Assembly (NCBI GenBank): GCA_027587225.1
Contig: JAPDDQ010000008.1
Location: forward strand, 124,001 to 188,000
Reading direction: 5' to 3'
Length of the DNA: 64,000 nucleotides
Source: Solirubrobacter taibaiensis
Lineage (GTDB): Bacteria; Actinomycetota; Thermoleophilia; Solirubrobacterales; Solirubrobacteraceae
Part shown: positions 1 to 7,941 of the stretch, piece after piece
How the letters are laid out: each line of letters opens with the position of its first letter
Position numbering within the stretch: position 1 is the first letter of the stretch
The notes under the pieces: model-generated
The model's input: the letters and a program-made list of their open reading frames with translations, nothing else
What the model was told of the DNA's origin: nothing
Database searches by the model: none
Made by a program: the position numbers and the translations under genes

Positions 1-1145
1 AGCACGCCCATCGGCCCGTCCGTGGTGGACGCGGGCGCCGGCACGTCGACGGCGTAGTCGCGGAAGTCCGGGAGCCGCAGGTCCTTGAGCAACTCGCCGC
101 CGTTGGCCTGCGGGATCGCACCCATCCGGCGCTCGCCCACCGGCGCCTGCTCGGTGAGCTCGACCCGCGGCGTGCCGTTGTCGTCGAACAGCTCCTCCGG
201 GCGGTAGGAGCGCATCCAGGCCTCGAGCATGCCGAGATGCTCGGGGTTGTCGGCGAGCCCGGACAGCGGCACCTGATGCGCGCGGAACGTGCCCTCGACC
301 GGAACCCCGTCGACCTCCTTCGGGCCCGTCCAGCCCTTCGGCGTGCGCAGGACGAGCATCGGCCACTCGCCGGCGTCGAACATGTCCAGCGCCTGCTCGA
401 GCGTCGCCGCGAGCTGCTCGTGCACCGCCGCGGGCTCGTCACCTTCGACGAACAACGGCTCGTGGCCGAAGCCGCGCATGAGGTCGCGCAGCGCGTCGTC
501 CCCGATCCGCGCCAGCACCGTCGGGTTCGCGATCTTGTAGCCGTTCAGGTGCAGGACCGGGAGCACCTTGCCGTCACGCTCACGGTCGAGGAACTTGTTC
601 GAGTGCCAGCTCGCGGCCAGCGGGCCGGTCTCCGCCTCCCCGTCGCCGACCACGCACAGCACAAGCAGGTCCGGGTTGTCGAACGCCGCGCCGTACGCGT
701 GCACCAGCGCGTACCCGAGCTCACCGCCCTCGTGGATCGACCCGGGCGTCTCAGGCGCGACATGGCTCGGGATCCCGCCCGGGTACGAGAACTGGCGGAA
801 CAGCTCCTTCATGCCGCGCTCGTCCATCGACACGCTCGGGTAGCGCTCGCTGTAGGAGCCCTCGAGCCACGTGTTCGCGACCAGACCCGGGCCACCGTGG
901 CCAGGTCCGGTGATGAACAGCGTCGGCTGATCACGGAGCTTGATCAGCCGGTTCATGTGCGCGTACAGCAGGTTCAGCCCTGGTGTCGTACCCCAGTGCC
1001 CGAGCAACCGCGGCTTGACGTGCTCGAGCGTGAGCGGCTCGCGCAACAGCGGGTTGTCACGCAGGTAGATCTGCCCCACGGACAAGTAGTTCGCGGCCCG
1101 CCAATACGCATCCAGGCGTGCACGTTCATCGGCGCCGAGTCCCAT
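1..1145 (-). CDS. xfp: Phosphoketolase, N-terminal part (gene runs off the left edge)
   Basis: Thiamine-diphosphate enzyme that splits xylulose 5-phosphate or fructose 6-phosphate with phosphate to give acetyl phosphate and an aldose phosphate. The 381 visible residues start [11 protein letters not shown] and carry the family hallmarks [38 protein letters not shown] and the ThDP/metal segment [11 protein letters not shown]. Family members are about 800 residues, so a little under half is visible. The next gene upstream on the same strand is a Crp-type regulator 50 bp away, so the two could be cotranscribed. The ATG at 1145 is the natural start because homology begins within a few residues of it. 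Identity is secure; the preferred substrate cannot be told from this half. Confidence 0.95.
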   Translation of the reverse strand, partial: MGLGADERARLDAYWRAANYLSVGQIYLRDNPLLREPLTLEHVKPRLLGHWGTTPGLNLLYAHMNRLIKLRDQPTLFITGPGHGGPGLVANTWLEGSYSERYPSVSMDERGMKELFRQFSYPGGIPSHVAPETPGSIHEGGELGYALVHAYGAAFDNPDLLVLCVVGDGEAETGPLAASWHSNKFLDRERDGKVLPVLHLNGYKIANPTVLARIGDDALRDLMRGFGHEPLFVEGDEPAAVHEQLAATLEQALDMFDAGEWPMLVLRTPKGWTGPKEVDGVPVEGTFRAHQVPLSGLADNPEHLGMLEAWMRSYRPEELFDDNGTPRVELTEQAPVGERRMGAIPQANGGELLKDLRLPDFRDYAVDVPAPASTTDGPMGV

Positions 1146-1195
1146 GCCCGGACCCTACTCGCGCACGCGGGGTCTTTGCGGTACGTCTTCCCACG

Positions 1196-2059
1196 TCATG
1201 CGGGGACCGCGGCGTCGGGACGCCGCTGCGGCGTACTCGCACCGCCGGCAAGCTGATCTGCCCAGTCAGCGGCGTCGAGGTCTGACGTCGTGACCGGGAA
1301 GAGATTTCGTCGCTGACGGATGCCCCTGTCGCGCGCTGGTACGGCGGATGGGCGACAGTCCGGATTCAGCCACCAGGTCCCGTTGCGCTGGCGAACAACC
1401 CGTTGTTGGTGCGCCAGGCGCGCGAACGCGGTCGACACCGTCGGGCGAGCGGCGCCGACGATCTGGCCGATGGCGCGGTGCGAGAGCGTGAGCGGTACCA
1501 CGATCCCGTCGGCCTTCGGGCGACCCCAACGGTCCGCGAGCAGCCAGAGCGCCGCCTCTACGCGGGCGTCTACGCGGTTGAGGTGCGCGATCGCCTGCAA
1601 CATCGCCAATCGTTGCGACCGAGCACTTAGGCGGTCCATCAACATCGCGGTGACCTCGGGATACTCGCTCAAGCGGCTGGTGAGCCGCTGGTCCAAGAGC
1701 GCGACGCGGACGGCCGAGAGCACGTTCCAATACGTCATCGACTCCACGCCCCGCGCGTGGCTGTCGAGTGTCCACGGTCGGACGAGATCGCCCGGACCCA
1801 GCAACTCGCTGCTGACCGTCGCTCCCAGCGAGAGTTCACGCGCAACCGCCCCGTCGAGCAGCATCAGCCCCATGTTCGCCGGGCTCACCCGTCCGAGCCC
1901 GCTGAGATCCCACTCACCTACCGGCACCACGGTGGTCCGCACCGAGAGCGCTGAGCGCGCTGACCGCAGACGCTCGCCCTCGAGCAACCGCCCGAGGTCG
2001 GGATCAACGTCCAGCAGCAGACGGCGCCCGAGCGAAGGCTCCGTCATGAGCGCCTCCAC
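1196..2059 (-). CDS. Crp/Fnr family transcriptional regulator
   Basis: A 287-residue DNA-binding regulator. The N-terminal two thirds fit a cyclic-nucleotide-binding-like beta-barrel (around residues 25-120, with LGPGDLVRPW in the barrel). A dimerisation helix follows (around 130-165, QRLAMLQAIAHLNRVDARVEAALWLL). The C-terminal winged helix contains LSHRAIGQIVGAARPTVSTA, the pattern of a Crp HTH_2 recognition helix. The usual cAMP-contacting PBC Arg-Ser pair is not evident, so the effector is unknown. An in-frame ATG five codons downstream (2044) is an equally good start. The gene precedes the phosphoketolase gene on the same strand and may regulate it; that link is inference from position. 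Confidence 0.85.
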   Translation of the reverse strand: MEALMTEPSLGRRLLLDVDPDLGRLLEGERLRSARSALSVRTTVVPVGEWDLSGLGRVSPANMGLMLLDGAVARELSLGATVSSELLGPGDLVRPWTLDSHARGVESMTYWNVLSAVRVALLDQRLTSRLSEYPEVTAMLMDRLSARSQRLAMLQAIAHLNRVDARVEAALWLLADRWGRPKADGIVVPLTLSHRAIGQIVGAARPTVSTAFARLAHQQRVVRQRNGTWWLNPDCRPSAVPARDRGIRQRRNLFPVTTSDLDAADWADQLAGGASTPQRRPDAAVPA

Positions 2060-2627
2060 CGAGCAGGGACCGGCTCAACTGATCTGGGACTGCTCTGGCA
2101 TTGCAAGCACGAAAGGAACATCGACGCCCACCTAGTCGACTGGACCGGTGACCAGTGACGCTCCCCCTTGACGCGGGGCGATCACGTGCCGCCTCTCACC
2201 GTGCTTGCCGACGTGTCCCTTTCGAGCGACGCAGACCCGCGCTCCGAGCGTATCGCTGGACGCGCGTGGCGTCACGTCCAATCGGCCCGGCGGTTGGGTA
2301 GATCGGGAAGCTGGCGCGGTGGGACCCACCCGGCGACCCGGCCCTGCGTACATCGTCGGCGCAGCGTTTTGGCTTTCGAGGGACAGGGGTAGTGCTCGCC
2401 GCGTCGAGGGCATCGAGACCGACGCTCAGCACCCCGAGCAGCGGCACCTGAACTCACGAAGACAACGACGGCAGGCACACGCGCCGTCTTCGCCGACCGC
2501 ACTCGCACCGCTCGTTCTCGTCTGCCGCGTGTCGGCGCGGCAACGCGGCTCCGGGTCCGCGCGCTCTCCCCTCGCGGACCCGGGCCGCCGTGTCCGTTCC
2601 ACGGTCTGAACCCAAACCGGAGCTCCC
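2060..2627. other. Intergenic region without a supported gene
   Basis: This 568-bp gap separates the leftward Crp-type gene from the rightward hemolysin III gene, so it should hold promoters for both. Several open frames cross it, but all are rich in Arg, Pro and Ser, resemble no family and look like GC-rich noise. The only clear structure is an 11-bp-stem hairpin at 2551-2583. Confidence 0.5.
2551..2583. repeat. Inverted repeat (11-bp stem) upstream of hlyIII
   Basis: CCGGGTCCGCG at 2551-2561 pairs perfectly with CGCGGACCCGG at 2573-2583 across an 11-nt loop. It lies 44 nt before the hlyIII start and has no T-run, so a leader structure or operator is more likely than a terminator. Function unknown. 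Confidence 0.5.
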
Positions 2628-3299
2628 ATGGCGACCCCCTCAACCAACAGCGCTGCACCTCCCGAGCTGATCCCGCTCCTGCGCGGGCGGCTCCACGCCT
2701 ACGCCTTCTGGGGCGCCCTGATCGCGGCGTCCGCGCTGATCGCGCTCGCACCGTCGAGCACCGCCCGCGCGGCGTGCGCGATCTACGGCTCCGCGCTGTG
2801 CGCCCTGTTCGCCGTCAGCGCGCTGTATCACCGCTGGCGCTGGAACCCGCGCTGGCGACCGCTGCTGCGACGGCTCGACCACAGCACCATCCACATCTTC
2901 ATCGCCGCCTCGACCACCCCGCTGGCGCTCCTCGTATTGAGCGGTGACCTGCGGACCTTCGTCCTGATCTGCGCGTGGACCGGCGCGCTCGGCGGCGTCA
3001 TCCTCAGCGTCGCCTGGATCGACGCGCCCCGCGCGCTCGTCTCCCTCAGTTACGTGCTCGTCGGCTGGGCGGCCCTCGTCGGCATTCCACAGATGCTCGA
3101 CCGCCTGCCCGCGACGCCGCTGCTCCTGCTCGCCGCCGGCGCCGTGCTGTACATCGCCGGCGCCGCCGTCTACGCCACACGGCGCCCGAACCCCTGGCCC
3201 CGCGTCTTCGGCTTCCACGAGGTCTTCCACGGCCTCGTCGTCGCCGCCGCGATCGCGCACTTCGTCACGATGGCGCGCTGGATCGTCCCCGCCGCCTAG
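2628..3299 (+). CDS. Hemolysin III family (PAQR-like) membrane protein
   Basis: A 223-residue integral membrane protein with about seven hydrophobic segments. It carries the family signatures SALYHRW (around residue 65), RRLDHSTIHIFIAAS (around 85) and GFHEVFHGLVVAA near the C-terminus. The His and Asp residues in these motifs form the zinc site known in the PAQR/HlyIII superfamily. Despite the name, a haemolytic role is not established for most members; a membrane hydrolase or lipid-stress role is usually assumed. A GGAG motif 6 nt before the ATG supports the start. The next gene begins on the base after the stop codon, so the two are likely cotranscribed. Confidence 0.92.
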   Translation: MATPSTNSAAPPELIPLLRGRLHAYAFWGALIAASALIALAPSSTARAACAIYGSALCALFAVSALYHRWRWNPRWRPLLRRLDHSTIHIFIAASTTPLALLVLSGDLRTFVLICAWTGALGGVILSVAWIDAPRALVSLSYVLVGWAALVGIPQMLDRLPATPLLLLAAGAVLYIAGAAVYATRRPNPWPRVFGFHEVFHGLVVAAAIAHFVTMARWIVPAA

Positions 3300-3782
3300 A
3301 TGGGACGGACGCACTCCGCTCCGCACACACCCGGCCTGCTGCTGGGCATCGGCCTCGGCGGCTTTGTCGACGGCATCGTCCTCCACCAGATCCTGCAGTG
3401 GCACCACATGCTCACCAACACCGGTGAGCAGCCGATGACGACCGTCGCGGGACTCGAGGCCAACACGCTGGCCGACGGGCTCTTCCACGTCGCCACCTGG
3501 GTCTGTGTCGCGGTCGGCTCGTGGATGATGCTGCGCGCGTGGCAGCAGCGCCGCTCCGCGCCGTCCTGGCCGCGGCAGCTCGGGCTGCTGCTGCTCGGCT
3601 GGGGCGCCTTCAACGTGGTCGAGGGGCTCATCGACCATCAGCTGCTCGGCCTCCATCACGTCCGTGACGACCTCGGCGGACCGCTCAGCTGGGACATCGG
3701 GTTCCTCGCGTTCGGCGTGCTGCTGATCGCTGTGGGCTGGTGGCTCGAACGGCATGGTCCTGACACCGTCCCGCGGCGTTGA
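3300..3782 (+). CDS. DUF2243 family membrane protein
   Basis: A 160-residue protein with four predicted membrane segments. It has the pattern typical of DUF2243: GLGGFVDGIVLHQILQWHHM near the N-terminus, then LADGLFHVATW and FNVVEGLIDHQLLGLHHV. The many His residues at helix ends suggest metal or haem binding, but no function has been established for the family. The ATG directly follows the hlyIII stop codon with no spacer, which implies translational coupling with that gene. Confidence 0.88.
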   Translation: MGRTHSAPHTPGLLLGIGLGGFVDGIVLHQILQWHHMLTNTGEQPMTTVAGLEANTLADGLFHVATWVCVAVGSWMMLRAWQQRRSAPSWPRQLGLLLLGWGAFNVVEGLIDHQLLGLHHVRDDLGGPLSWDIGFLAFGVLLIAVGWWLERHGPDTVPRR

Positions 3783-3955
3783 CACGCGGTGTGAGTTCGG
3801 TCCACAAGCGTTTCGCCGCGTCCACCGGGAGGGCAGGGTCTGCGTGGCACCGCGGCGCTTGTCGCAGCGTTGCCCCCCTTAGAAGGCAACCGTTGGTCGT
3901 TCTCGATACTTCGGAATCAGTCTGAGGGCCTTTCAAGCCCGACCGAAGGATCACC

Positions 3956-4261
3956 ATGAGCACCCAAAGCGAGACTCGCCGCGACCGCGGCGCCACTACC
4001 GCACGCGATCTCGACGACCGTCAGCCGCGCCGTCTGAGCACCGAGACGAAGGCCTCCTTCAAGACCACGGAGTTCTTCGCCTACATCGGCCTGTTGGTCG
4101 CGCTGCTGATTGCCGCCGCGGTGGTCGACGAGACCGACGCGGGTGGCTTCGGCGCCCAGCAGGTCTGGCTCTACGCCACCCTCCTCACCGTCGGCTACAT
4201 GGTCAGCCGCGGACTGGCCAAGTCCGGCAGCCGTGACCCGTACGACGCGGACGCCCGCTAA
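3956..4261 (+). CDS. Small two-helix membrane protein, function unknown
   Basis: A 101-residue protein. The first 45 residues are polar and charged (Arg, Asp and Thr rich). Two hydrophobic segments follow: FFAYIGLLVALLIAAAVV and the VWLYATLLTVGYMVSRGLA region. Short proteins of this layout are common in actinobacteria and are annotated as hypothetical. A GAAGGATC element just before the ATG is a fair ribosome site. It stands alone in a 173-bp upstream gap and is followed by a strong palindrome at 4291-4326, so it appears to be monocistronic. No function is proposed. Confidence 0.75.
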   Translation: MSTQSETRRDRGATTARDLDDRQPRRLSTETKASFKTTEFFAYIGLLVALLIAAAVVDETDAGGFGAQQVWLYATLLTVGYMVSRGLAKSGSRDPYDADAR

Positions 4262-4290
4262 AGCCACGCGCTCGTGACCGTCCGATCAAC

Positions 4291-4326
4291 CCGCGGAGGC
4301 CGCCGGCATGCCGGCGGCTCCCGCGG
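4291..4326 (+). terminator. Large GC-rich palindrome, probable terminator
   Basis: A near-perfect palindrome starts 29 nt after the stop of the preceding gene. Its core GCCGCCGGCATGCCGGCGGC is fully symmetric and is flanked by CCGCGG on both sides. It has no T-run, as is common for terminators in high-GC actinobacteria. Termination is inferred. Confidence 0.5.
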
Positions 4327-4409
4327 GCGGACCGGCTTCACCGGCCTCGCGATCTACGGTTCCTCACCCGTTCCCGATGTATGTCGCCGATCGCGGGTAG
4401 AGCGCGATC

Positions 4410-5675
4410 GTGCACCGATTCGAGAAATCCGGGAGTCGCGATGTCGCCGTCGCCCTTCGACGCTCGGCACGACTGGATTTCGGGCAGCTGATCGCGGCCG
4501 TTGAGAACGCACCGCCTGTGGCTGCCGTCGATGCGCTCGGCGCGCGACTGGCGGACGCCGTCGGGGCACGCGCGGTCTCGTTTCTCATAGCGGATTTCAG
4601 CGGCCAAGCGTTGATCCGGCTCGGTCACGTCCCGAGTGGAGCAGCAGGGCGGACACAAGGTCGCGAGACGGCTGAACGTGTGCCGCTGCGAGGCAGTCCG
4701 CACGGCTGCGCGATCACCACTCAGACCGTCCAGGTCGAACGCGATGCCGGCGAGATCCGTGTGCTCGCTCCCGTGACCAACCGCGGAGAAGCGATCGGCG
4801 TACTCGAGGTGAGCCTGCTCGACACCCCCGACGAGCTGACCGTGTCGGATATCGCCTTGGCCGCGCACGCGCTGGCGTACGTCGTGATCGCCAATCGTCG
4901 CTTCACCGACCTGTTCGTCTGGGGGCAGCGCTCGGTTCCGTTGTCTTTGGCCGCCGAGATCCAGCATCGCCTCCTGCCCGGCACCTCCACCTGCGAGGCG
5001 GGACAGTTCACCCTCGCCGCTTGGCTGGAGCCAGCGGGCAACGTGGGCGGCGATACGTTCGACTTCGCCCTGGAGCGCGACACGCTGCACCTGTCCATGA
5101 CCGATGCCATGGGGCACCAGGTCGAGGCCGCCGTGCTGGCCACCGTGCTGGTCGGCGCGCTGCGCAACGCGCGCCGCGCCGGAGCCGAACTGGCAGAGCA
5201 GGCGAGTCAAGCCAACACCGGGCTGCGGAACTTCGCGCGCGACGGCGGCTTCGTCACCGGCCAGCTCGCGCGCGTCGACCTCCGTTCACAGACCGCCACC
5301 ATCGTCAACGCCGGCCATCCGCCGCCATTGCGACTCCGTGACGGTCGCGTCGATCGCCTCCAGCTCGAGGCCGACCCGCCCTTCGGGATCGTCCCCGGCC
5401 AGGAATACCGCGTCCAAACGCTGCCGCTCCGGCCGGGTGATCGGATCTTGTTCCTCACCGACGGCATGCTCGAGCGAAACGCCGAGAACGTCGACATCGA
5501 GGCCGTCCTTGCCGCCGGCCGCGAGATGCATCCGCGCGAAGCGGTGCAGCACCTGTCCCAGGTCGTCCTCGAGGCCACCGATGGCCAGCTCGACGACGAC
5601 GCGACGGCGCTGTGCTTCGACTGGCATGGCGGGCCTCCTCAACAGAGAACGACCGACTCCGGCGCCGACTCCTGA
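4410..5675 (+). CDS. GAF-SpoIIE serine phosphatase (RsbU-type)
   Basis: A 421-residue PP2C-type protein phosphatase of the kind that dephosphorylates STAS anti-anti-sigma factors and so frees alternative sigma factors. Residues 30-165 look like a GAF sensor domain (ADFSGQALIRLGHVP, APVTNRGEAIGVLEV). A linker AEIQHRLLPG, standard before SpoIIE domains, follows. The catalytic domain covers about 195-410, with metal-binding GNVGGDTFDF (D215), DAMGHQVEAA (D232, G235), NAGHPPPLRL and C-terminal LDDDATALCF. All metal-binding acidic residues appear intact. The start is a GTG with a poor ribosome site, and a GGGTAG element lies only 11 nt before it, so the true start could be further in. STAS and sigma genes in this window are likely partners. 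Confidence 0.9.
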   Translation: MHRFEKSGSRDVAVALRRSARLDFGQLIAAVENAPPVAAVDALGARLADAVGARAVSFLIADFSGQALIRLGHVPSGAAGRTQGRETAERVPLRGSPHGCAITTQTVQVERDAGEIRVLAPVTNRGEAIGVLEVSLLDTPDELTVSDIALAAHALAYVVIANRRFTDLFVWGQRSVPLSLAAEIQHRLLPGTSTCEAGQFTLAAWLEPAGNVGGDTFDFALERDTLHLSMTDAMGHQVEAAVLATVLVGALRNARRAGAELAEQASQANTGLRNFARDGGFVTGQLARVDLRSQTATIVNAGHPPPLRLRDGRVDRLQLEADPPFGIVPGQEYRVQTLPLRPGDRILFLTDGMLERNAENVDIEAVLAAGREMHPREAVQHLSQVVLEATDGQLDDDATALCFDWHGGPPQQRTTDSGADS

Positions 5676-5684
5676 GTGCGCAAC

Positions 5685-5760
5685 GGCGGTATGGTCCTTT
5701 GGTGAGGGCTAGGCAGCGAGGTTTCGGTCTTGGACAGGGGCACCGCACCTGGACTTCGGG
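5685..5760 (+). promoter_or_regulatory. STAS-module leader in front of the decayed copy
   Basis: The segment runs from GGCGGTATGG to GGACTTCGGG and matches the leader of the intact module at 17311 in sequence and nearly in spacing (66 versus 63 nt between the two motifs). It keeps TTGGTG and AGGGCT blocks in between. The gene it should serve is largely deleted, so this is a fossil promoter/leader that may still drive the DUF2294 gene downstream. The GGGTA-like block resembles a SigB/SigF -10 element; that reading is inference. Confidence 0.5.
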
Positions 5761-5949
5761 CTTGCGATGCGCACGCGAGCACGCGCGGCTCGTCGCGATC
5801 AACCTGCGAGAGGTGACGTGCTTGGACGGCACCAGGGCTCTCGTCTGCCAAGGGTCGTGCGCGCTGCGGTGGCAGGCTCCGCCGTGGCACAAGTGCTCGA
5901 CCACCACGAGTGCTGCCTGACCTGCGCGGGTCGTCTTGTCCTCGCCTGA
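5761..5949 (+). pseudogene. Eroded STAS-Cys protein gene (two deletions and a frameshift)
   Basis: Remnant of the gene family seen intact at 17410, 20843 and 22206. After the leader it resumes inside the STAS core (EHARLVAINLREVTCLDGT, compare EHARLIMVNVRDLSFVDDS in an intact copy). It then jumps to the C-terminal Cys motif (ALVCQGSCALRWQAP), changes frame near 5880 and ends with QVLDHHECCLTCAG and LVLA before TGA. About 200 of 260 residues are gone and the reading frame is broken, so no functional STAS protein can be made. The stop still overlaps the TTG start of the following DUF2294 gene by 14 nt, exactly as in intact copies. Confidence 0.75.
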
Positions 5950-6319
5950 CGCCGGCTTCCCCTTCTTCGGCGAGCGGTTGCTGGACGCGGTCACCGACGC
6001 GATTCTGGCGCTGCATCTGCGCGAGCACGGATACCTCCCCGCCACCGCCGAGACCGTCATGCTCGGCGAGGATCTCCTGGCCTGCACCCTGATCGGGACC
6101 TATGTCGACCCAGGCGATCCTTGGACGGACTTCTGGCGAACCGCGGCCGTGCACCCCGCGGACGAGCCCGCGGTGACCAGCTCTGACCACTCCTACATCG
6201 ACGTGGTTCAGCGCCTCTCCGGGCGGACCGTCCTGGCCTTCGTCATCAACTACGACGCCGGACCCCACCGCTGGGTCGAGCTCTTCTGGCTCGCGCCCTC
6301 GACGACCCGGCAGCTTTGA
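5936..6319 (+). CDS. DUF2294 (MpsC-family) protein, copy A
   Basis: A 127-residue soluble protein of the DUF2294 family, which Pfam also labels MpsC. It has the core seen in all copies here: LLDAVTDAILALHLREHGYLP, ATAETVMLGEDLLACTL, then DVVQRLSGRTVLAFVINYDA and a final VELFWLA strand. It starts at TTG inside the tail of the eroded STAS gene; the same TTG context is used by three other copies, which makes this start convincing. It remains intact although its partner has decayed, suggesting selection on DUF2294 itself or recent decay. Molecular function is unknown. Confidence 0.8.
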   Translation: MSSPDAGFPFFGERLLDAVTDAILALHLREHGYLPATAETVMLGEDLLACTLIGTYVDPGDPWTDFWRTAAVHPADEPAVTSSDHSYIDVVQRLSGRTVLAFVINYDAGPHRWVELFWLAPSTTRQL

Positions 6320-6365
6320 GACCACGGTCGGTTGAAGCCGCCGGCGTCCGGATAGGACCTACGCG

Positions 6366-6617
6366 ATGCCCGATCCTGAGACGGTGATTACTCCTTATCG
6401 CGACGGTCCGTTGCTGATCCGCGGCTCGTTCAAGCTCCTCGACCAGAACGGCGAAGAGATCCCGGCGGCCGGACGTGAGACGACCGTCGCGCTGTGCCGG
6501 TGCGGCAAGTCGCGGATGCGGCCGTTCTGCGACGGGACGCACAACGTGATCCGCTTCCGTGCCCCCAGCGGCGCCGAGTTGGGCCGCGCGACGCCCGGCG
6601 ACCAGCCGACCGGCTAA
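6366..6617 (+). CDS. CDGSH-type iron-sulfur protein
   Basis: An 83-residue protein with a single CDGSH motif, CRCGKSRMRPFCDGTH at about residues 43-58. The Cys-X-Cys, later Cys and His ligate a 2Fe-2S cluster in this family. Proteins of this kind act in electron transfer or redox sensing. The preceding segment (PYRDGPLLIRGSFKLLDQNG) is typical of short bacterial members. It converges on a diiron-type oxygenase gene with overlapping stop codons (TAA at 6615-6617, opposite TAG at 6614-6616). The same pair occurs together in other actinobacteria, as far as I recall, so they may form a redox partnership. Confidence 0.92.
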   Translation: MPDPETVITPYRDGPLLIRGSFKLLDQNGEEIPAAGRETTVALCRCGKSRMRPFCDGTHNVIRFRAPSGAELGRATPGDQPTG

Positions 6618-7600
6618 CGCAGGGCGGGCTCGCGCCGCAGCGACGACGCGTGGTTCTCCCACGATTGCATCGTGTGCCGAGCCCACCGGCCGTCGATGGC
6701 GAGCAGCGCCCTCGCGCCCCACAGCACGTCGGCGCCCAAACGCGGGTCCTGCTCGGCGAGCCCGCCGGCGAGGTCGACCGCAGCGACGCTCTCGTGGACC
6801 GCGTCGGCGACGACGTGCACATCGAAGAACAAGCAGGCTTCCTCACCGTGCCCCAGCCGGCGCAAGCCGTTCGCGTAGCGCCGGTTCGGTACCGACGATG
6901 TCATTTCGAACAGCGCCAAGTGGCCGACGATTGCGCCACGGAGCCGCCGGTGCAGCCCGAACAGCGACATCAGATTGACGGTCGCAAGCGTGACGCCGGG
7001 AATCTGGTCCAGATACGCGCCGTACGACGCGTCAAGGCCCACGGCGGTCATCGCGCGTGCGAAGAGGTCGGCGTGGATGTCCGACTCACGGCCGTTGCCG
7101 TACTCGTCGGACTGGATCTCCACCATCGCTGCCTTGGGCCTGCCCGACAAGCGCGGCAGCGCCCACGAGTGAGGATCCGCTTCTTTGAGCTGGTAGGCGG
7201 AGCGGTGCTTCATGAACTCCAGCAGCTGCTCGTCCGTCGCCTCGCGCTCGATGAACGTCGAGACTGATGGCGAATCATCGGAGAGCATCAGCTCACGCAG
7301 GAGCGCGTCCATCTCTCGCGGGTCGGGCGGAGCGCTAGGCGCGCCGACGAGATCATGGAGCTCAGCTTCGAACTGTCGCTCGAGTACCCCACGCAGCGTG
7401 AGCAGCGAAGGCTCCCACTCCCACCGATCGTCGACGCCGTCGAACCCTCGGTAGTGCAGCTCGTAGCAGCAGTACAGCGCCAAGTGCAGGTCCTCATCCT
7501 CGACGGGCCCCGAGACCCGCGCGATGGCGTGTGGCGGACTGCCCAGAGCCTCGAGCAACTGCTCGCTGACCGGACCGCGTGGGCGAGGAAGCGCGCTCAT
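6614..7600 (-). CDS. Iron-containing redox enzyme family protein (haem-oxygenase-like diiron fold)
   Basis: A 328-residue, largely helical protein. It matches the iron-containing redox enzyme family, whose members have a haem-oxygenase-like fold with a diiron site. Candidate ligands lie in the segments LEFMKHRSAYQLKEADPHSW, MVEIQSDEYGNG, DIHADLFARAM and FFDVHVVADAVHE, which supply the expected Glu, Asp and His residues. Members oxidise or cleave varied small substrates, and the substrate here cannot be told. It is transcribed toward the CDGSH gene, which could supply electrons. The ATG at 7600 fits the N-terminal homology. Family call is good; the reaction is unknown. Confidence 0.82.
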   Translation of the reverse strand: MSALPRPRGPVSEQLLEALGSPPHAIARVSGPVEDEDLHLALYCCYELHYRGFDGVDDRWEWEPSLLTLRGVLERQFEAELHDLVGAPSAPPDPREMDALLRELMLSDDSPSVSTFIEREATDEQLLEFMKHRSAYQLKEADPHSWALPRLSGRPKAAMVEIQSDEYGNGRESDIHADLFARAMTAVGLDASYGAYLDQIPGVTLATVNLMSLFGLHRRLRGAIVGHLALFEMTSSVPNRRYANGLRRLGHGEEACLFFDVHVVADAVHESVAAVDLAGGLAEQDPRLGADVLWGARALLAIDGRWARHTMQSWENHASSLRREPALR

Positions 7601-7941
7601 ACCGTTGCCCTACCCACTCCCCAGCCCGCCACGGTTGCGTGCGGTTTGAGCCATGACGCTTCGCGACGCGTCCCGGCTCAGAGACCGACCGCCTCCTTGC
7701 CGTTCGCGACCAGCTCGAGCAGCACCGGGCGGATCGTCAGCGGTGGTACGCCTGGCCGATCCCCGGCTTGGAGCGGACGCGGTCGCGCCGGCTTGCTGAG
7801 GAAGGTTCCTTGACGGGCATGCTCAGGCCCGACGCAGCGGTGACCTACCGCGGATCAACTGGCGAACCCGGTTGCTCACGGTCGCAGTCATAGGAGTAAC
7901 AGAGCCGAATCCGTCGCTGTCGCGCTGCCGTAAGCGCGACG
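7601..7941. other. Intergenic region upstream of the carotenoid operon
   Basis: This 341-bp gap lies between two divergently transcribed genes and should carry the crtI promoter. On the minus strand around 7680-7750 a short open stretch reads PPLTIRPVLLELVANGKEA and then ends at a stop. It resembles the end of a protein but has no start or upstream continuation, so it may be a decayed gene end. Nothing else is supported. Confidence 0.4.

Noticed and set aside
7680..7753. Possible gene end on the minus strand (PPLTIRPVLLELVANGKEA)
   Set aside because: Only about 25 codons, no start and no recognisable family; too little to call a pseudogene.
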